From: Streptosporangiaceae bacterium
GTDB taxonomy: Bacteria > Actinomycetota > Actinomycetes > Streptosporangiales > Streptosporangiaceae
Length of the DNA: 45,158 nt
Direction of reading: 5' to 3'
Assembly (NCBI GenBank): GCA_030040155.1
Contig: JASHUG010000005.1
Span: forward strand, 1 to 45,158
Below the pieces are notes generated by a model. That model ran no database searches and had not been told where the DNA came from. It saw only the letters and a program-made list of their open reading frames with translations. The position numbers and the translations under genes are program-made. Position 1 is the first letter of the stretch. Each line of letters opens with the position of its first letter. Shown piece by piece: positions 16,556 through 23,452 of this stretch.

Positions 16556-16879
16556 ATGGGACTGTTTAACATGCTCGGCGCCCAGGGCGCATACGACCAG
16601 GTGTACGGGGGCGGGATGCCGCACCACGACGTCACGCACGAACTGCTTGCGGGTGCGGCCGGCTTTGAGGCCGTGCGCATGTATGAGCACCACCGCGAGC
16701 GCGAGGGCATCGTCGAGCATCACTCGCTCGGCAAGGAACTGCTGGCCGGCTTTGCCGCCGCCGAGGTCGACAAGCACTTCGACAGCGGCCGGTACGGTCA
16801 CCTGGACCGGCATCAGGCCAGGCTTCAGGCCCAGCAGCAAGCCGACCACCTCTGGCAGCAGCAGTACGGCCGGTACTGA
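16556..16879 (+). CDS. DUF3759 (CipC-like) small protein
   Basis: 107 residues. MGLFNMLG, THELLAGAAGFEAVRMYEHHREREG, HSLGKELLAGFAAAEVDKHFDS and the final ADHLWQQQY reproduce the DUF3759 family, best known from fungal CipC proteins induced by antibiotics, heat or low oxygen. The molecular role is unknown. The protein is helical, charged and His/Gln-rich, with no signal peptide. A leaderless promoter just upstream makes it a separate transcription unit. Confidence 0.75.
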   Translation: MGLFNMLGAQGAYDQVYGGGMPHHDVTHELLAGAAGFEAVRMYEHHREREGIVEHHSLGKELLAGFAAAEVDKHFDSGRYGHLDRHQARLQAQQQADHLWQQQYGRY

Positions 16880-17005
16880 CCGTAACCGGGTCCAGCTCAA
16901 GTGGCCCAGGATTCTGGACACAAAGTGGCGCGTTAGTCCGCGCCGCTTCCGATCTAGCATCTCAGGCATATTCGCTCGCAGGCGCTAGCAAGGAGAGCCA
17001 GACCC

Positions 17006-17632
17006 GTGACCAGTACCGCCCGGCGGGGACGCACGCCCCGAGTTGACTTCTACTTCGATCCGGCCTGCCCGTTCGCATGGATTACCTCGCGCTGGATCCT
17101 GGAGGTCGAGAGACTCCGGTCAATCGATCTGCACTTCCGGGTGATGAGCCTGTATGTGCTCAACGAGGACCGCGAGCTGCCCGACGGGTACCGAAAGCTG
17201 GTCGACATGTCGATCGGACCGGTGCGGGTGGCGACAGCAGCTGCACAGCAGCACGGCCAGGACGTACTGCGCGACCTGTATACGGCCATGGGCAACCGTA
17301 TCCACCAGGAAGACATGGAGGACTTCGACGAGGCATGCCGCCTGGCCCTGGCCGAAGTCGGGTTGCCGGCCGAGCTAGCCGGCGCCGCGCACGCCGATAC
17401 CTACGATGAGGAAGTGCGCAAGAGCCATCACGCGGGCATGGACCCAGTTGGATACGAGGTCGGCACCCCCACCTTGCACGTCGACGGAGTCGCCTTCTTC
17501 GGCCCGGTGCTCAGCGCGATCCCGCGCGGCGAGGAGGCGCTGGTCGTGTTCGACGGAGTTCTCGCGCTGGCCCGCAACCGGCATTTCTTCGAGCTCAAGC
17601 GCAGCAGGAACGTGCCGCTCAGCTTCGCCTGA
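17006..17632 (+). CDS. DsbA-fold mycothiol-dependent nitroreductase relative (Rv2466c-like), CPFA active site
   Basis: 208 residues, close to Rv2466c of Mycobacterium tuberculosis over the whole length: [71 protein letters not shown] and PRGEEA. Rv2466c has a CPWC active site; here the corresponding sequence is DPACPFAW, with C21 kept and the second cysteine changed to Ala24. That leaves a one-cysteine site that could still use mycothiol as partner. GTG start is supported by AAGGAG. Cytosolic, no signal peptide. Confidence 0.9.
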   Translation: MTSTARRGRTPRVDFYFDPACPFAWITSRWILEVERLRSIDLHFRVMSLYVLNEDRELPDGYRKLVDMSIGPVRVATAAAQQHGQDVLRDLYTAMGNRIHQEDMEDFDEACRLALAEVGLPAELAGAAHADTYDEEVRKSHHAGMDPVGYEVGTPTLHVDGVAFFGPVLSAIPRGEEALVVFDGVLALARNRHFFELKRSRNVPLSFA

Positions 17633-17658
17633 CCAGGGCACTCTCAGCCTGGGCTGGC

Positions 17659-19335
17659 TTAGCCGCTGCCGAGCGCGATCTGGAGTGCCCGGACCGCCAG
17701 GACGATGACTGCGGCGAGCAGATAGCAGCGCAGGACCACGAGGCCGAGCGTGCGCCACGCGGACTGCGGCGGCGGCCCGATCGACTCGATGGGCGGCATC
17801 GTCCAGGTCAGGCGGTCTGCCGCGGCCAGCGGCGCCGGCGCCTTCCGACTCCGGGTCGCGGTTACCGTCGCCCACGCCGCCGCGATGACGACCGCGACCG
17901 CCACGCCAATCAGCGCGGGCGCCGCCGGCAGGCGCGGAGCGACGGTCGTGGCCGTCAGCACCGCTGACAAGGCCAGCAGGGCTCCGATGACGGCAGCGGC
18001 CAGGACGTTGAGCCACCAGGGGTTGACGTGCGGCCCGAGAACCTGGCGGTCATTGCACAGCAGGAGCAGGAAGACGGTCGCGCTGGGCAGCAGCACGCCG
18101 GCCAGCGCCTGCACGGCGGTGGTCAGCAGGCCAAGCGGGGCCTGCGGGATCAGCACGACTGCGGCCGCGACCAGCACCGAGGCCGCGTAGCTGCGGTGGA
18201 AGGTCTTTGCGCTTCGCCACGGCCGGTGCAGTGAGTGCCGGAGGCCGAAGTAGTCGCCGACGGCGTAGGAGGTGGCAAGCGTCACCGCGCATGCGCCGAG
18301 CGCGGACCCGGCGCCGAGCACGATCGCGAACAGTGCGCCGGCGGCGGCCCCGGACCTCACGCGCAGGCCTTCGGCGACAGCCCCGGCGTCAGGAAATGCC
18401 CCGTGCGACCCGGCTGCGCCGAAGGCGAAGGCGCAGGCGAGCAGGACACCGAGAGCGCCGATGGCGAACAGGACCGTGCCTACGGCGGTGTCGACCCGCT
18501 CGTAGCCGAGGAAGCGCGTGGTGATCCGCTTGTCCACGACGTTGGACTGCTGGAAGAACAGCTGCCACGGCGCAATCGTGGTGCCGACGAGGGCCAGGGC
18601 AAGGAACACCGCACTGCCGTGCCCGATGACCGAGATTCCGCCGGCTGCCGGCTGCGCAGTGGGCGGATGATGGGACCAGGCGATCACCGCCAGCGGCACC
18701 GCGGACAGGCTCGCCGCGATCAGCACGTACATCGCCCGCTCCCAGCCGCGGAAGCTCCCGGTTGCCGTCACCGCGATAAGGAAAGCCGCCGCGACCGGAA
18801 CCGTGACGTACCTGCTGACCCCGAAGTACCCCAGGGCCAGCGACAGGCCGATGAACTCCGTGACGAGGGTGAGCAAGTTGAGCGCCAGCAGGTCCGTGAG
18901 AGCGAAACCGCCCCAGCGACGGCCGAATCGTTCGGTGATCAGCCTGGCGTGCCCCGCGCCGGTGACGGCCCCGAGCCGTGCGGCCATCTCCTGATTGACG
19001 AACAGCACCGGCACGAGCAGCAGCACGAGCCAGCCGATCCGCACGCCGTAGTCCTGGCCGGCCTGCGCGTAGGTCGAGATGCCGCCCGCGTCGTTGTCGG
19101 CGGCCATCACGATCAGTCCGGGCCCGAGGACGGCGAGTAGGGCAGCCAGACGCCGCCGGGTCCCGTACCGGGGGCCGGTGTCGAGAGCGGAGATGATCCC
19201 GAGCGCACCCTCCACGTCACCGCGATGGGCACGGTCCGCCGCATTCCTGCGGTCTGCGACGGGGCCGAACTGCACGTCCGTCACGGCACCGCCGGAGGCC
19301 GCGTGACGCGATCGCTGCTGCACGCGCGCCGGCAT
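17659..19335 (-). CDS. NRAMP-like divalent-cation transporter, non-canonical metal site (copy 1)
   Basis: 558-residue membrane protein with the NRAMP/SLC11 layout (about eleven helices, helix 1 from GPGLIVMAAD). The helix-1 metal motif DPGN is replaced by DAGG (D82-G85) and the helix-6 M-P-H by A255-P256-W257 in GTTIAPWQLFFQQS, so the soft methionine ligand is absent, as described for NRAMP-related magnesium transporters. An N-terminal cytoplasmic extension (VQFGPVADRRN...GDVEGALGIIS) is shared with the second copy. ATG at 19333-19335 lies four bases after the ArsR stop codon, so the two are one operon. It has no Pro-rich tail or regulatory domain. Convergent with the Rv2466c-like gene. Confidence 0.85.
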   Translation of the reverse strand: MPARVQQRSRHAASGGAVTDVQFGPVADRRNAADRAHRGDVEGALGIISALDTGPRYGTRRRLAALLAVLGPGLIVMAADNDAGGISTYAQAGQDYGVRIGWLVLLLVPVLFVNQEMAARLGAVTGAGHARLITERFGRRWGGFALTDLLALNLLTLVTEFIGLSLALGYFGVSRYVTVPVAAAFLIAVTATGSFRGWERAMYVLIAASLSAVPLAVIAWSHHPPTAQPAAGGISVIGHGSAVFLALALVGTTIAPWQLFFQQSNVVDKRITTRFLGYERVDTAVGTVLFAIGALGVLLACAFAFGAAGSHGAFPDAGAVAEGLRVRSGAAAGALFAIVLGAGSALGACAVTLATSYAVGDYFGLRHSLHRPWRSAKTFHRSYAASVLVAAAVVLIPQAPLGLLTTAVQALAGVLLPSATVFLLLLCNDRQVLGPHVNPWWLNVLAAAVIGALLALSAVLTATTVAPRLPAAPALIGVAVAVVIAAAWATVTATRSRKAPAPLAAADRLTWTMPPIESIGPPPQSAWRTLGLVVLRCYLLAAVIVLAVRALQIALGSG

Positions 19336-19339
19336 GGCG

Positions 19340-19717
19340 CTAGCCGTCCATCGCCGCGTTCTGCCCAAGCGAGCCTGCGGACCGCGACTTTCCGGTCAGG
19401 TGCCGCGCGGCGGTCAGCAGCTCGTGAACGGCGTCGCCGGAAATCTTGTAGAGCCTGCGCTTGCCGTGACGCTCGGCCCTGACCAGCTCAGCCTCACGCA
19501 GCACCCTGAGCTGGTGGGACACGGCGGACTGCTCCATACCCAGCCGCGCGGTGATCTCGCTCACCGCCAGCGGCCCGTCAAGCAGGCAGCCCAGGATCTG
19601 CACCCGGCTCGGCGCGGACAGGGCGAACATGGCGTCCGCGATCAGGCTCGCGACGTCCTCTTCTATCACTCTCAGCCCAACGCTTCTGACCGGTGGCACG
19701 GACATAGTTTGCGCCAT
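19340..19717 (-). CDS. ArsR-family transcriptional repressor
   Basis: 125 residues, winged helix: SAPSRVQILGCLLDGPLAVSEITARLGMEQSAVSHQLRVLREAELVRAERHGKRRLYKIS. No CVC alpha-3 motif and no D-x-H...H-x-x-H alpha-5 zinc site are present; the C-terminal helix has only D, H and H in other spacing (GDAVHELLTAARHLTG), so the inducer is not evident. It precedes and is co-transcribed with one NRAMP-like gene and faces the second, so it is the likely local regulator. The start codon lies directly beside an operator-like palindrome. Confidence 0.85.
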   Translation of the reverse strand: MAQTMSVPPVRSVGLRVIEEDVASLIADAMFALSAPSRVQILGCLLDGPLAVSEITARLGMEQSAVSHQLRVLREAELVRAERHGKRRLYKISGDAVHELLTAARHLTGKSRSAGSLGQNAAMDG

Positions 19718-19731
19718 TCATATGAACGATA
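19718..19731. promoter_or_regulatory. ArsR operator and -10 box
   Basis: The palindrome TTCATATGAA (19718-19727) abuts the repressor start codon. On the minus strand TATCGT (19726-19731) fits a TANNNT -10 box eight bases from the ATG. The 12-mer CATATGAACGAT (19719-19730) is identical to 2136-2147 over the start of the zinc-type repressor. Confidence 0.55.
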
Positions 19732-19787
19732 TAGCATGTGATTCGCCCGCCGCGCTGTGCGGGCTGACGCAAGGAGGTGAGCCGGTG

Positions 19788-19838
19788 ATGACCGACCCCC
19801 ACAGATCCCGGCGCCTCTCGGCGTACCAGCAGGCCTGA
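19788..19838 (+). CDS. Putative 16-codon leader peptide upstream of the NRAMP-like gene
   Basis: Reads MTDPHRSRRLSAYQQA and stops at 19836-19838. The ribosome binding site AAGGAGGTGA (19771-19780) is an almost perfect complement of the 16S rRNA end, stronger than at most genes in the window, and wasteful unless translation here matters. AGCAGG (19828-19833) and CCTGCT (19839-19844) form a hairpin around its stop codon, and a 7-bp GC hairpin follows at 19933-19954, before the transporter start at 20013. The basic RSRR block is a possible stall region. Not similar to a leader family I recognise. Confidence 0.5.
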   Translation: MTDPHRSRRLSAYQQA

Positions 19839-19932
19839 CCTGCTTCAACATTACGTGCTCATTCACCGCAGGGTGACGCGCGTGTCATCGGCACGCGTTA
19901 TCGGCTGAGCCCCACGCCCTGATCTAAGCGCT

Positions 19933-19954
19933 CCGCCCGCACGCCGCCGGGCGG
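19933..19954 (+). terminator. Attenuator-like hairpin before the NRAMP-like gene
   Basis: CCGCCCG (19933-19939) pairs perfectly with CGGGCGG (19948-19954) over an 8-base loop, followed by TCTGTTC. It lies between the short ORF and the transporter start, as expected for a regulated terminator, though the T-run is weak. Confidence 0.4.
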
Positions 19955-20012
19955 TCTGTTCAGCGTGCCCGGCATGCGGCGAGCCCGTGAAACTCGTGAA
20001 CAGGAGACGGCC

Positions 20013-21767
20013 ATGGCCATCCGACTCTCTCCGCCCGCGCGCCACGACGGCAGCCTCGGCATTACCGACGAAGAATTCGACCACGACCGCGCCGGGGTCC
20101 TGACGCGGCTGCGCGCCGAGGGCGACATTGACTTCGGCCCCGCGGTCCTCGACCCCGCGCACATTGGCGACATCCGCGGATCGCTGGGCACCATCTCGCT
20201 GCGAGACCGGGCGCCGCGGCGCACCTGGTGGCGGCGTCTGCTCACCTTCGCCATCATCATGGGGCCGGGAATCATCGTGATGACCGGCGACAACGACGCC
20301 GGGGGCGTGCAGACCTACACCGAGGCCGGACAGCACTACGGCAATTCGATGATGTGGGTGCTGGCGGCCTTGTTCGTAGTGCTGTTCGCCGCCCAGGAAA
20401 TGGTGACCCGGCTGGGCGCGGTGACTGGCGTCGGGCACGCCCGGCTGATCCGCGAGCGGTTCGGGCTGTTCTGGAACATCTTCAGCGTTGGCGATCTGTT
20501 CGTGCTGAACTTCCTGACGCTGCTCACCGAGTTCATCGGGGTGAACTTCGCCCTGGCCTACTTCGGGGTCTCCAAGACCATCAGCATCCCCATCGCGGCC
20601 GTAATGCTGTTCACGTTCGCGGCCACCGGAAACTTCCGCCGCTGGGAGCGGTTCATGCTCACGTTCGTGGCGGGGAGCCTGGTTTTCATCCCGTGCTTCT
20701 TCCTTGCCCGCCCCCAGATCGGCCCGATCGCCCGCGGTTTCGTCCCTGGCGTCCAGGGCGGTGTCACCGGGACGGCCATCCTGGTGATCGTGGCGATCGT
20801 CGGCACGACGGTCGCGCCCTGGCAGCTGTTCTTCCAGCAGTCCAACATCCTCGACAAGCGCATCAGCCCGCGCTGGCTCCAGTACGAGCGCGCCGACACC
20901 CTGTTCGGCTGCATCATCACCACCGTTGCCGCCGGCGGCATGATCGCGTTTGCCGCGTTCGCGCTGAACCGGACCAGGGCCTATGGCCCCAGCGCCAACT
21001 ACGCGGACTCCGGCTGGTTCAACGACGCCATCCGCGCCACCCTCGGCAGCACCGCCGGAACACTGGCCGCCATCATGCTGCTGGTAGCCGCGGTCCTCGG
21101 CGCCGGCGCAGTGTCGCTGTCTACCTCCTACGCCTTTGGTGACTCGTTCGGCCAGAAGCACTCCCTGCATCGCACCGTCCGCACCGCCCCGGTGTTCTAC
21201 TTCGCCTACGGCGGCCAGATCGTGATGGCATCGCTCGTCGTGCTGCTGGCCAGCAGTGCCGTGCTGGGCACTTTGACCCAGTGGGTCCAGGTGCTAGCCG
21301 GAATCTTGCTCCCCTCCGCCATCCTGTTCCTGGTCCTGCTCTGCAATGACAAGACCATCCTCGGCCCGTGGGTCAACAAGACCTGGCAGAACGTCGTCGA
21401 CTTCACGATCATCGGCGTGCTCATCGTGCTCAGCATGATCCTGGTCGTCACCACCCTGTTCACCTCCGTCAACGCCAAGGCGCTCACCGAGGTCCTGTTC
21501 GCCGCGTCCGCCGCTGCCGTGCTGGTCATCGGCGCACCGGTCATGATCCGGTCAAAGAGGCGGCGGATCGCGGCCGGCGGGAGCGCCGACCGGCTGGCCG
21601 ACGTCCGGCAGCTTGACCGCAGCACCTGGCGGATGCCTCCGCTAGACCAGCTGCCCAAGCCCGTGATGTCGCCGCTGCGCATGGCCGGGCTGCTCCTGCT
21701 CCGCGGCTACCTGATCGCCTCGGTGCTGCTGATCACGATCAAGATCTTCAGCAACTTCATCCACTGA
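20013..21767 (+). CDS. NRAMP-like divalent-cation transporter, non-canonical metal site (copy 2)
   Basis: 584 residues; clear paralogue of the minus-strand copy over its whole length (EMVTRLGAVTGVGHARLIRERFG, LTEFIGVNFALAYFGVS, LQYERADTLFG, STSYAFGDSFGQKHSLHRT). Helix 1 has DAGG (D95-G98) instead of DPGN, and helix 6 GTTVAPWQLFFQQS has A268-P269-W270 instead of M-P-H. N-terminal soluble extension of about 75 residues with FGPAVLDPAHIGDIRGSLGTIS. The loss of the Met ligand argues against Mn/Fe and, with MgtC immediately downstream, favours magnesium. ATG 20013 has ACAGGAG upstream. A 295-base leader with a short ORF and a hairpin precedes it. Confidence 0.87.
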   Translation: MAIRLSPPARHDGSLGITDEEFDHDRAGVLTRLRAEGDIDFGPAVLDPAHIGDIRGSLGTISLRDRAPRRTWWRRLLTFAIIMGPGIIVMTGDNDAGGVQTYTEAGQHYGNSMMWVLAALFVVLFAAQEMVTRLGAVTGVGHARLIRERFGLFWNIFSVGDLFVLNFLTLLTEFIGVNFALAYFGVSKTISIPIAAVMLFTFAATGNFRRWERFMLTFVAGSLVFIPCFFLARPQIGPIARGFVPGVQGGVTGTAILVIVAIVGTTVAPWQLFFQQSNILDKRISPRWLQYERADTLFGCIITTVAAGGMIAFAAFALNRTRAYGPSANYADSGWFNDAIRATLGSTAGTLAAIMLLVAAVLGAGAVSLSTSYAFGDSFGQKHSLHRTVRTAPVFYFAYGGQIVMASLVVLLASSAVLGTLTQWVQVLAGILLPSAILFLVLLCNDKTILGPWVNKTWQNVVDFTIIGVLIVLSMILVVTTLFTSVNAKALTEVLFAASAAAVLVIGAPVMIRSKRRRIAAGGSADRLADVRQLDRSTWRMPPLDQLPKPVMSPLRMAGLLLLRGYLIASVLLITIKIFSNFIH

Positions 21768-21774
21768 CCAGCCC

Positions 21775-21814
21775 CTCCCGCCCTCCCCTGGCGAATGGCC
21801 GGGAAGGGCGGGAG
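21775..21814 (+). terminator. Strong hairpin between NRAMP-like gene and mgtC
   Basis: CTCCCGCCCT (21775-21784) and AGGGCGGGAG (21805-21814) pair perfectly, and inner bases extend the stem. There is no T-run. It may end the transporter mRNA or stabilise its 3' end while allowing partial read-through to mgtC. Confidence 0.55.
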
Positions 21815-21868
21815 GCGACCGCGAGGGCGCTCGCACGAGCACCTGGCACCAACCCAAGGAGGGCCGTC

Positions 21869-22654
21869 ATGAACGGGTTCATGGCATCGATCCCGGCAGC
21901 CACCGTCGGCTACCTCACCGCCCGGGCCGCAGTAGCGCTGATACTCGGGGCGGCAGTCGGGCTGGAACGTCAGTGGCGCCAGCGGACAGCCGGGCTGCGC
22001 ACGAACGCGCTGGTCGCCCTCGGCGCCGCATTGTTCGAGCTGTTCGCCGTCCTGCTTACCGGCCAGCACGGCGTCGACCCGACCCGGATCGCCGCCTACG
22101 TCGTCTCGGGCATCGGCTTCCTGGGCGCCGGAGTGATCCTCCGCGACGGCGTCAGCGTTCGCGGCATCAACACCGCCGCCACCATCTGGTGCTCAGCCTC
22201 GGTCGGCGTGCTGGCCGGAGCCGGCTACATCCCCGTCGCGGCGATCGCGGCGGGCCTGATCCTGACCGCCCACCTGGCCCTGCGGCCGGCCGCCCGGCGC
22301 GTCGACCGGCTCCCGGCCGCTCCCGGCACCGAGGTCGAGACCACCTACCGGTTCCGCGCGGTGGCCCGCGCCGCCGACGAGTCCCACATCCGCACCCTGC
22401 TGGTGCGCGAGCTGGCCCGCGACGACTTCGTCCTGCACTCGGTGCGAAGCCATGACCTGGACGGCGGCAGTGGCCTGGTCGAGGTCACCGCCGAGCTACA
22501 GCACCACGGTCGCGACGACGAGGCCCTCGAGGCCGCCGTCAGCCGCCTCAGCCTCGAGCCAAGCGTCAGCTCAGTCACCTGGAACACCTGCGAGCCAACC
22601 CCGCTCGCCGCGCTCGACCAGGACACGGACGGGAGCTGGGCGCCCGAGCCGTGA
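21869..22654 (+). CDS. mgtC: MgtC/SapB-family membrane protein
   Basis: 261 residues. Helical N-terminal domain with the family signature GAAVGLERQWRQRTAGLRTNALVALGAALF, then GIGFLGAGVILRDGVSVRGINTAATIWCSASVGVLAGAGY; about five membrane segments to residue 140. A C-terminal ACT-like cytoplasmic domain (about 152-240) follows. MgtC is a factor for growth at low magnesium that in Salmonella acts on F1Fo ATP synthase. Strong AAGGAGG ahead of the ATG. Its position behind an NRAMP-like gene with a non-manganese metal site supports a magnesium role for the cluster. Confidence 0.9.
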   Translation: MNGFMASIPAATVGYLTARAAVALILGAAVGLERQWRQRTAGLRTNALVALGAALFELFAVLLTGQHGVDPTRIAAYVVSGIGFLGAGVILRDGVSVRGINTAATIWCSASVGVLAGAGYIPVAAIAAGLILTAHLALRPAARRVDRLPAAPGTEVETTYRFRAVARAADESHIRTLLVRELARDDFVLHSVRSHDLDGGSGLVEVTAELQHHGRDDEALEAAVSRLSLEPSVSSVTWNTCEPTPLAALDQDTDGSWAPEP

Positions 22655-22663
22655 GCAGTGCGG

Positions 22664-22676
22664 TTGCGAATCGCAA
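22664..22676. promoter_or_regulatory. 13-bp palindrome downstream of mgtC
   Basis: TTGCGA and TCGCAA around a single A. It stands about 95 bases before the proline-rich short ORF, near A+T-richer sequence (TGCTTATAC, 22713-22721) that could be a promoter. Possible operator of the stress-protein/KdpD-like unit. Confidence 0.3.
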
Positions 22677-22758
22677 GCGAAGCGCTAAAAATCGCCTGGC
22701 CACGCCGTGCCGTGCTTATACCGGAGCTGACGGACACGTACGCGCGATGGAGGGCTGC

Positions 22759-22845
22759 ATGGACGACGTCGGCTGCCTGCTGCTCGTGATCAGGATGACC
22801 GGCGCCGGACCACCCCCCGGTCTCGCGCTGGCCGGGCCTGCCTGA
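22759..22845 (+). CDS. Putative 28-codon proline-containing leader peptide
   Basis: Begins MDDVGCLLLVIRM and ends with a segment containing G-P-P-P-G and A-G-P-A. GGAGG at 22749-22753 gives it a proper ribosome binding site. The three consecutive proline codons CCA CCC CCC occupy 22810-22818, just at the edge of one RNA arm. Consecutive prolines slow ribosomes, and proline-rich leaders control magnesium genes in enterobacteria (mgtL, mgtP). It is followed by the stress protein and KdpD-like genes. Too short to prove as coding from sequence alone. Confidence 0.5.
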   Translation: MDDVGCLLLVIRMTGAGPPPGLALAGPA

Positions 22846-22873
22846 GACCGGCCCTGGTGTGCGGCCGCCGGTC
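22797..22873 (+). promoter_or_regulatory. Attenuator-like set of four alternating RNA arms
   Basis: Arm 1 GACCGGC 22797-22803, arm 2 CCGGTC 22817-22822, arm 3 GACCGGC 22846-22852, arm 4 GCCGGTC 22867-22873. Arms 1 and 3 are identical; arms 2 and 4 are complementary to both. So 1:2 with 3:4, or 2:3 alone, are exclusive structures. Arm 2 starts within the last of the three Pro codons of the short ORF, and arm 3 starts right after its stop codon. No T-run follows arm 4; control could act through Rho or the usp ribosome binding site (22926-22931). Confidence 0.5.
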
Positions 22874-22939
22874 ACAGCCCTACCAGCCGCGCCGCTCCGA
22901 GCCGCTCGGCTAGCAGCTAACCCGCGGGAGGTTCTCCTG

Positions 22940-23452
22940 ATGGCTATGACACAGATAGCAGTTCCGGGCACCGACGAACTCGCCCCCGGCGGCCGGCCCT
23001 CGTTCCGGCGAATTCTCGTCCCGATCCGGCAAGCCAGTGAGGCAGCCCAGACGCTGGCGGTCGCGGCCCGCATATGCTGCTCGACCAACGGGACGCTGCG
23101 CCTGGTTCATGTGCGGATCTTCGACCCGCCCATGCGCAGCGCCGGCCGTTTCTTCCCCGAGACCAGGAGTGAAGCGGCCGCCATTCCCGACGAGGCCCTG
23201 CCGATGGTCTGGTCGTACGGCTTGCGGGCCACAACGGCCGTCGTGAACGCGCCGCGGGGGGAGATCGGCGCAGCCATCGCCCAGCAGGCGGCGGCCTGGC
23301 ACGCCGACGTGATCGTCATGAGCCGGCGTCCCAGCCCGGCCATCTGCCGCCTTCTCCTCGGCAGCGTGCCTGATCAGGTCATGCGCAAGTCGAACTGCCC
23401 GGTGCTTGCCGTCCATCCAGACATCAAGGCGGCCCGAAATGCCCTCCGGTGA
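22940..23452 (+). CDS. Universal stress protein (UspA) family
   Basis: 170 residues, one Usp domain: FRRILVPIRQASEAAQTLAVAARI at the start, then VIVMSRRPSPAICRLLLGSVPDQVMRKSNCPVLAVHPD, which contains the ATP-site G-S-V-x-D-x-V pattern. The ATG at 22940 has GGGAGG eight bases ahead. Its last 14 bases overlap the start of the KdpD-like gene, so the two are translationally linked and probably work together. Confidence 0.87.
   Translation: MAMTQIAVPGTDELAPGGRPSFRRILVPIRQASEAAQTLAVAARICCSTNGTLRLVHVRIFDPPMRSAGRFFPETRSEAAAIPDEALPMVWSYGLRATTAVVNAPRGEIGAAIAQQAAAWHADVIVMSRRPSPAICRLLLGSVPDQVMRKSNCPVLAVHPDIKAARNALR

Noticed and set aside
18235-19140. Open plus-strand frame of 301 codons, and 19863-21170 minus, 435 codons
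   Set aside because: Both are antisense to the NRAMP-like genes and give charged, Gly/Glu/Asp/Arg-rich low-complexity sequence, with no membrane or domain pattern.
19839-20012. M-box or yybP-ykoY type metal riboswitch before the NRAMP-like gene
   Set aside because: I could not find the conserved core sequences of either class; only simple hairpins and the short ORF are visible. A covariance-model search would settle it.
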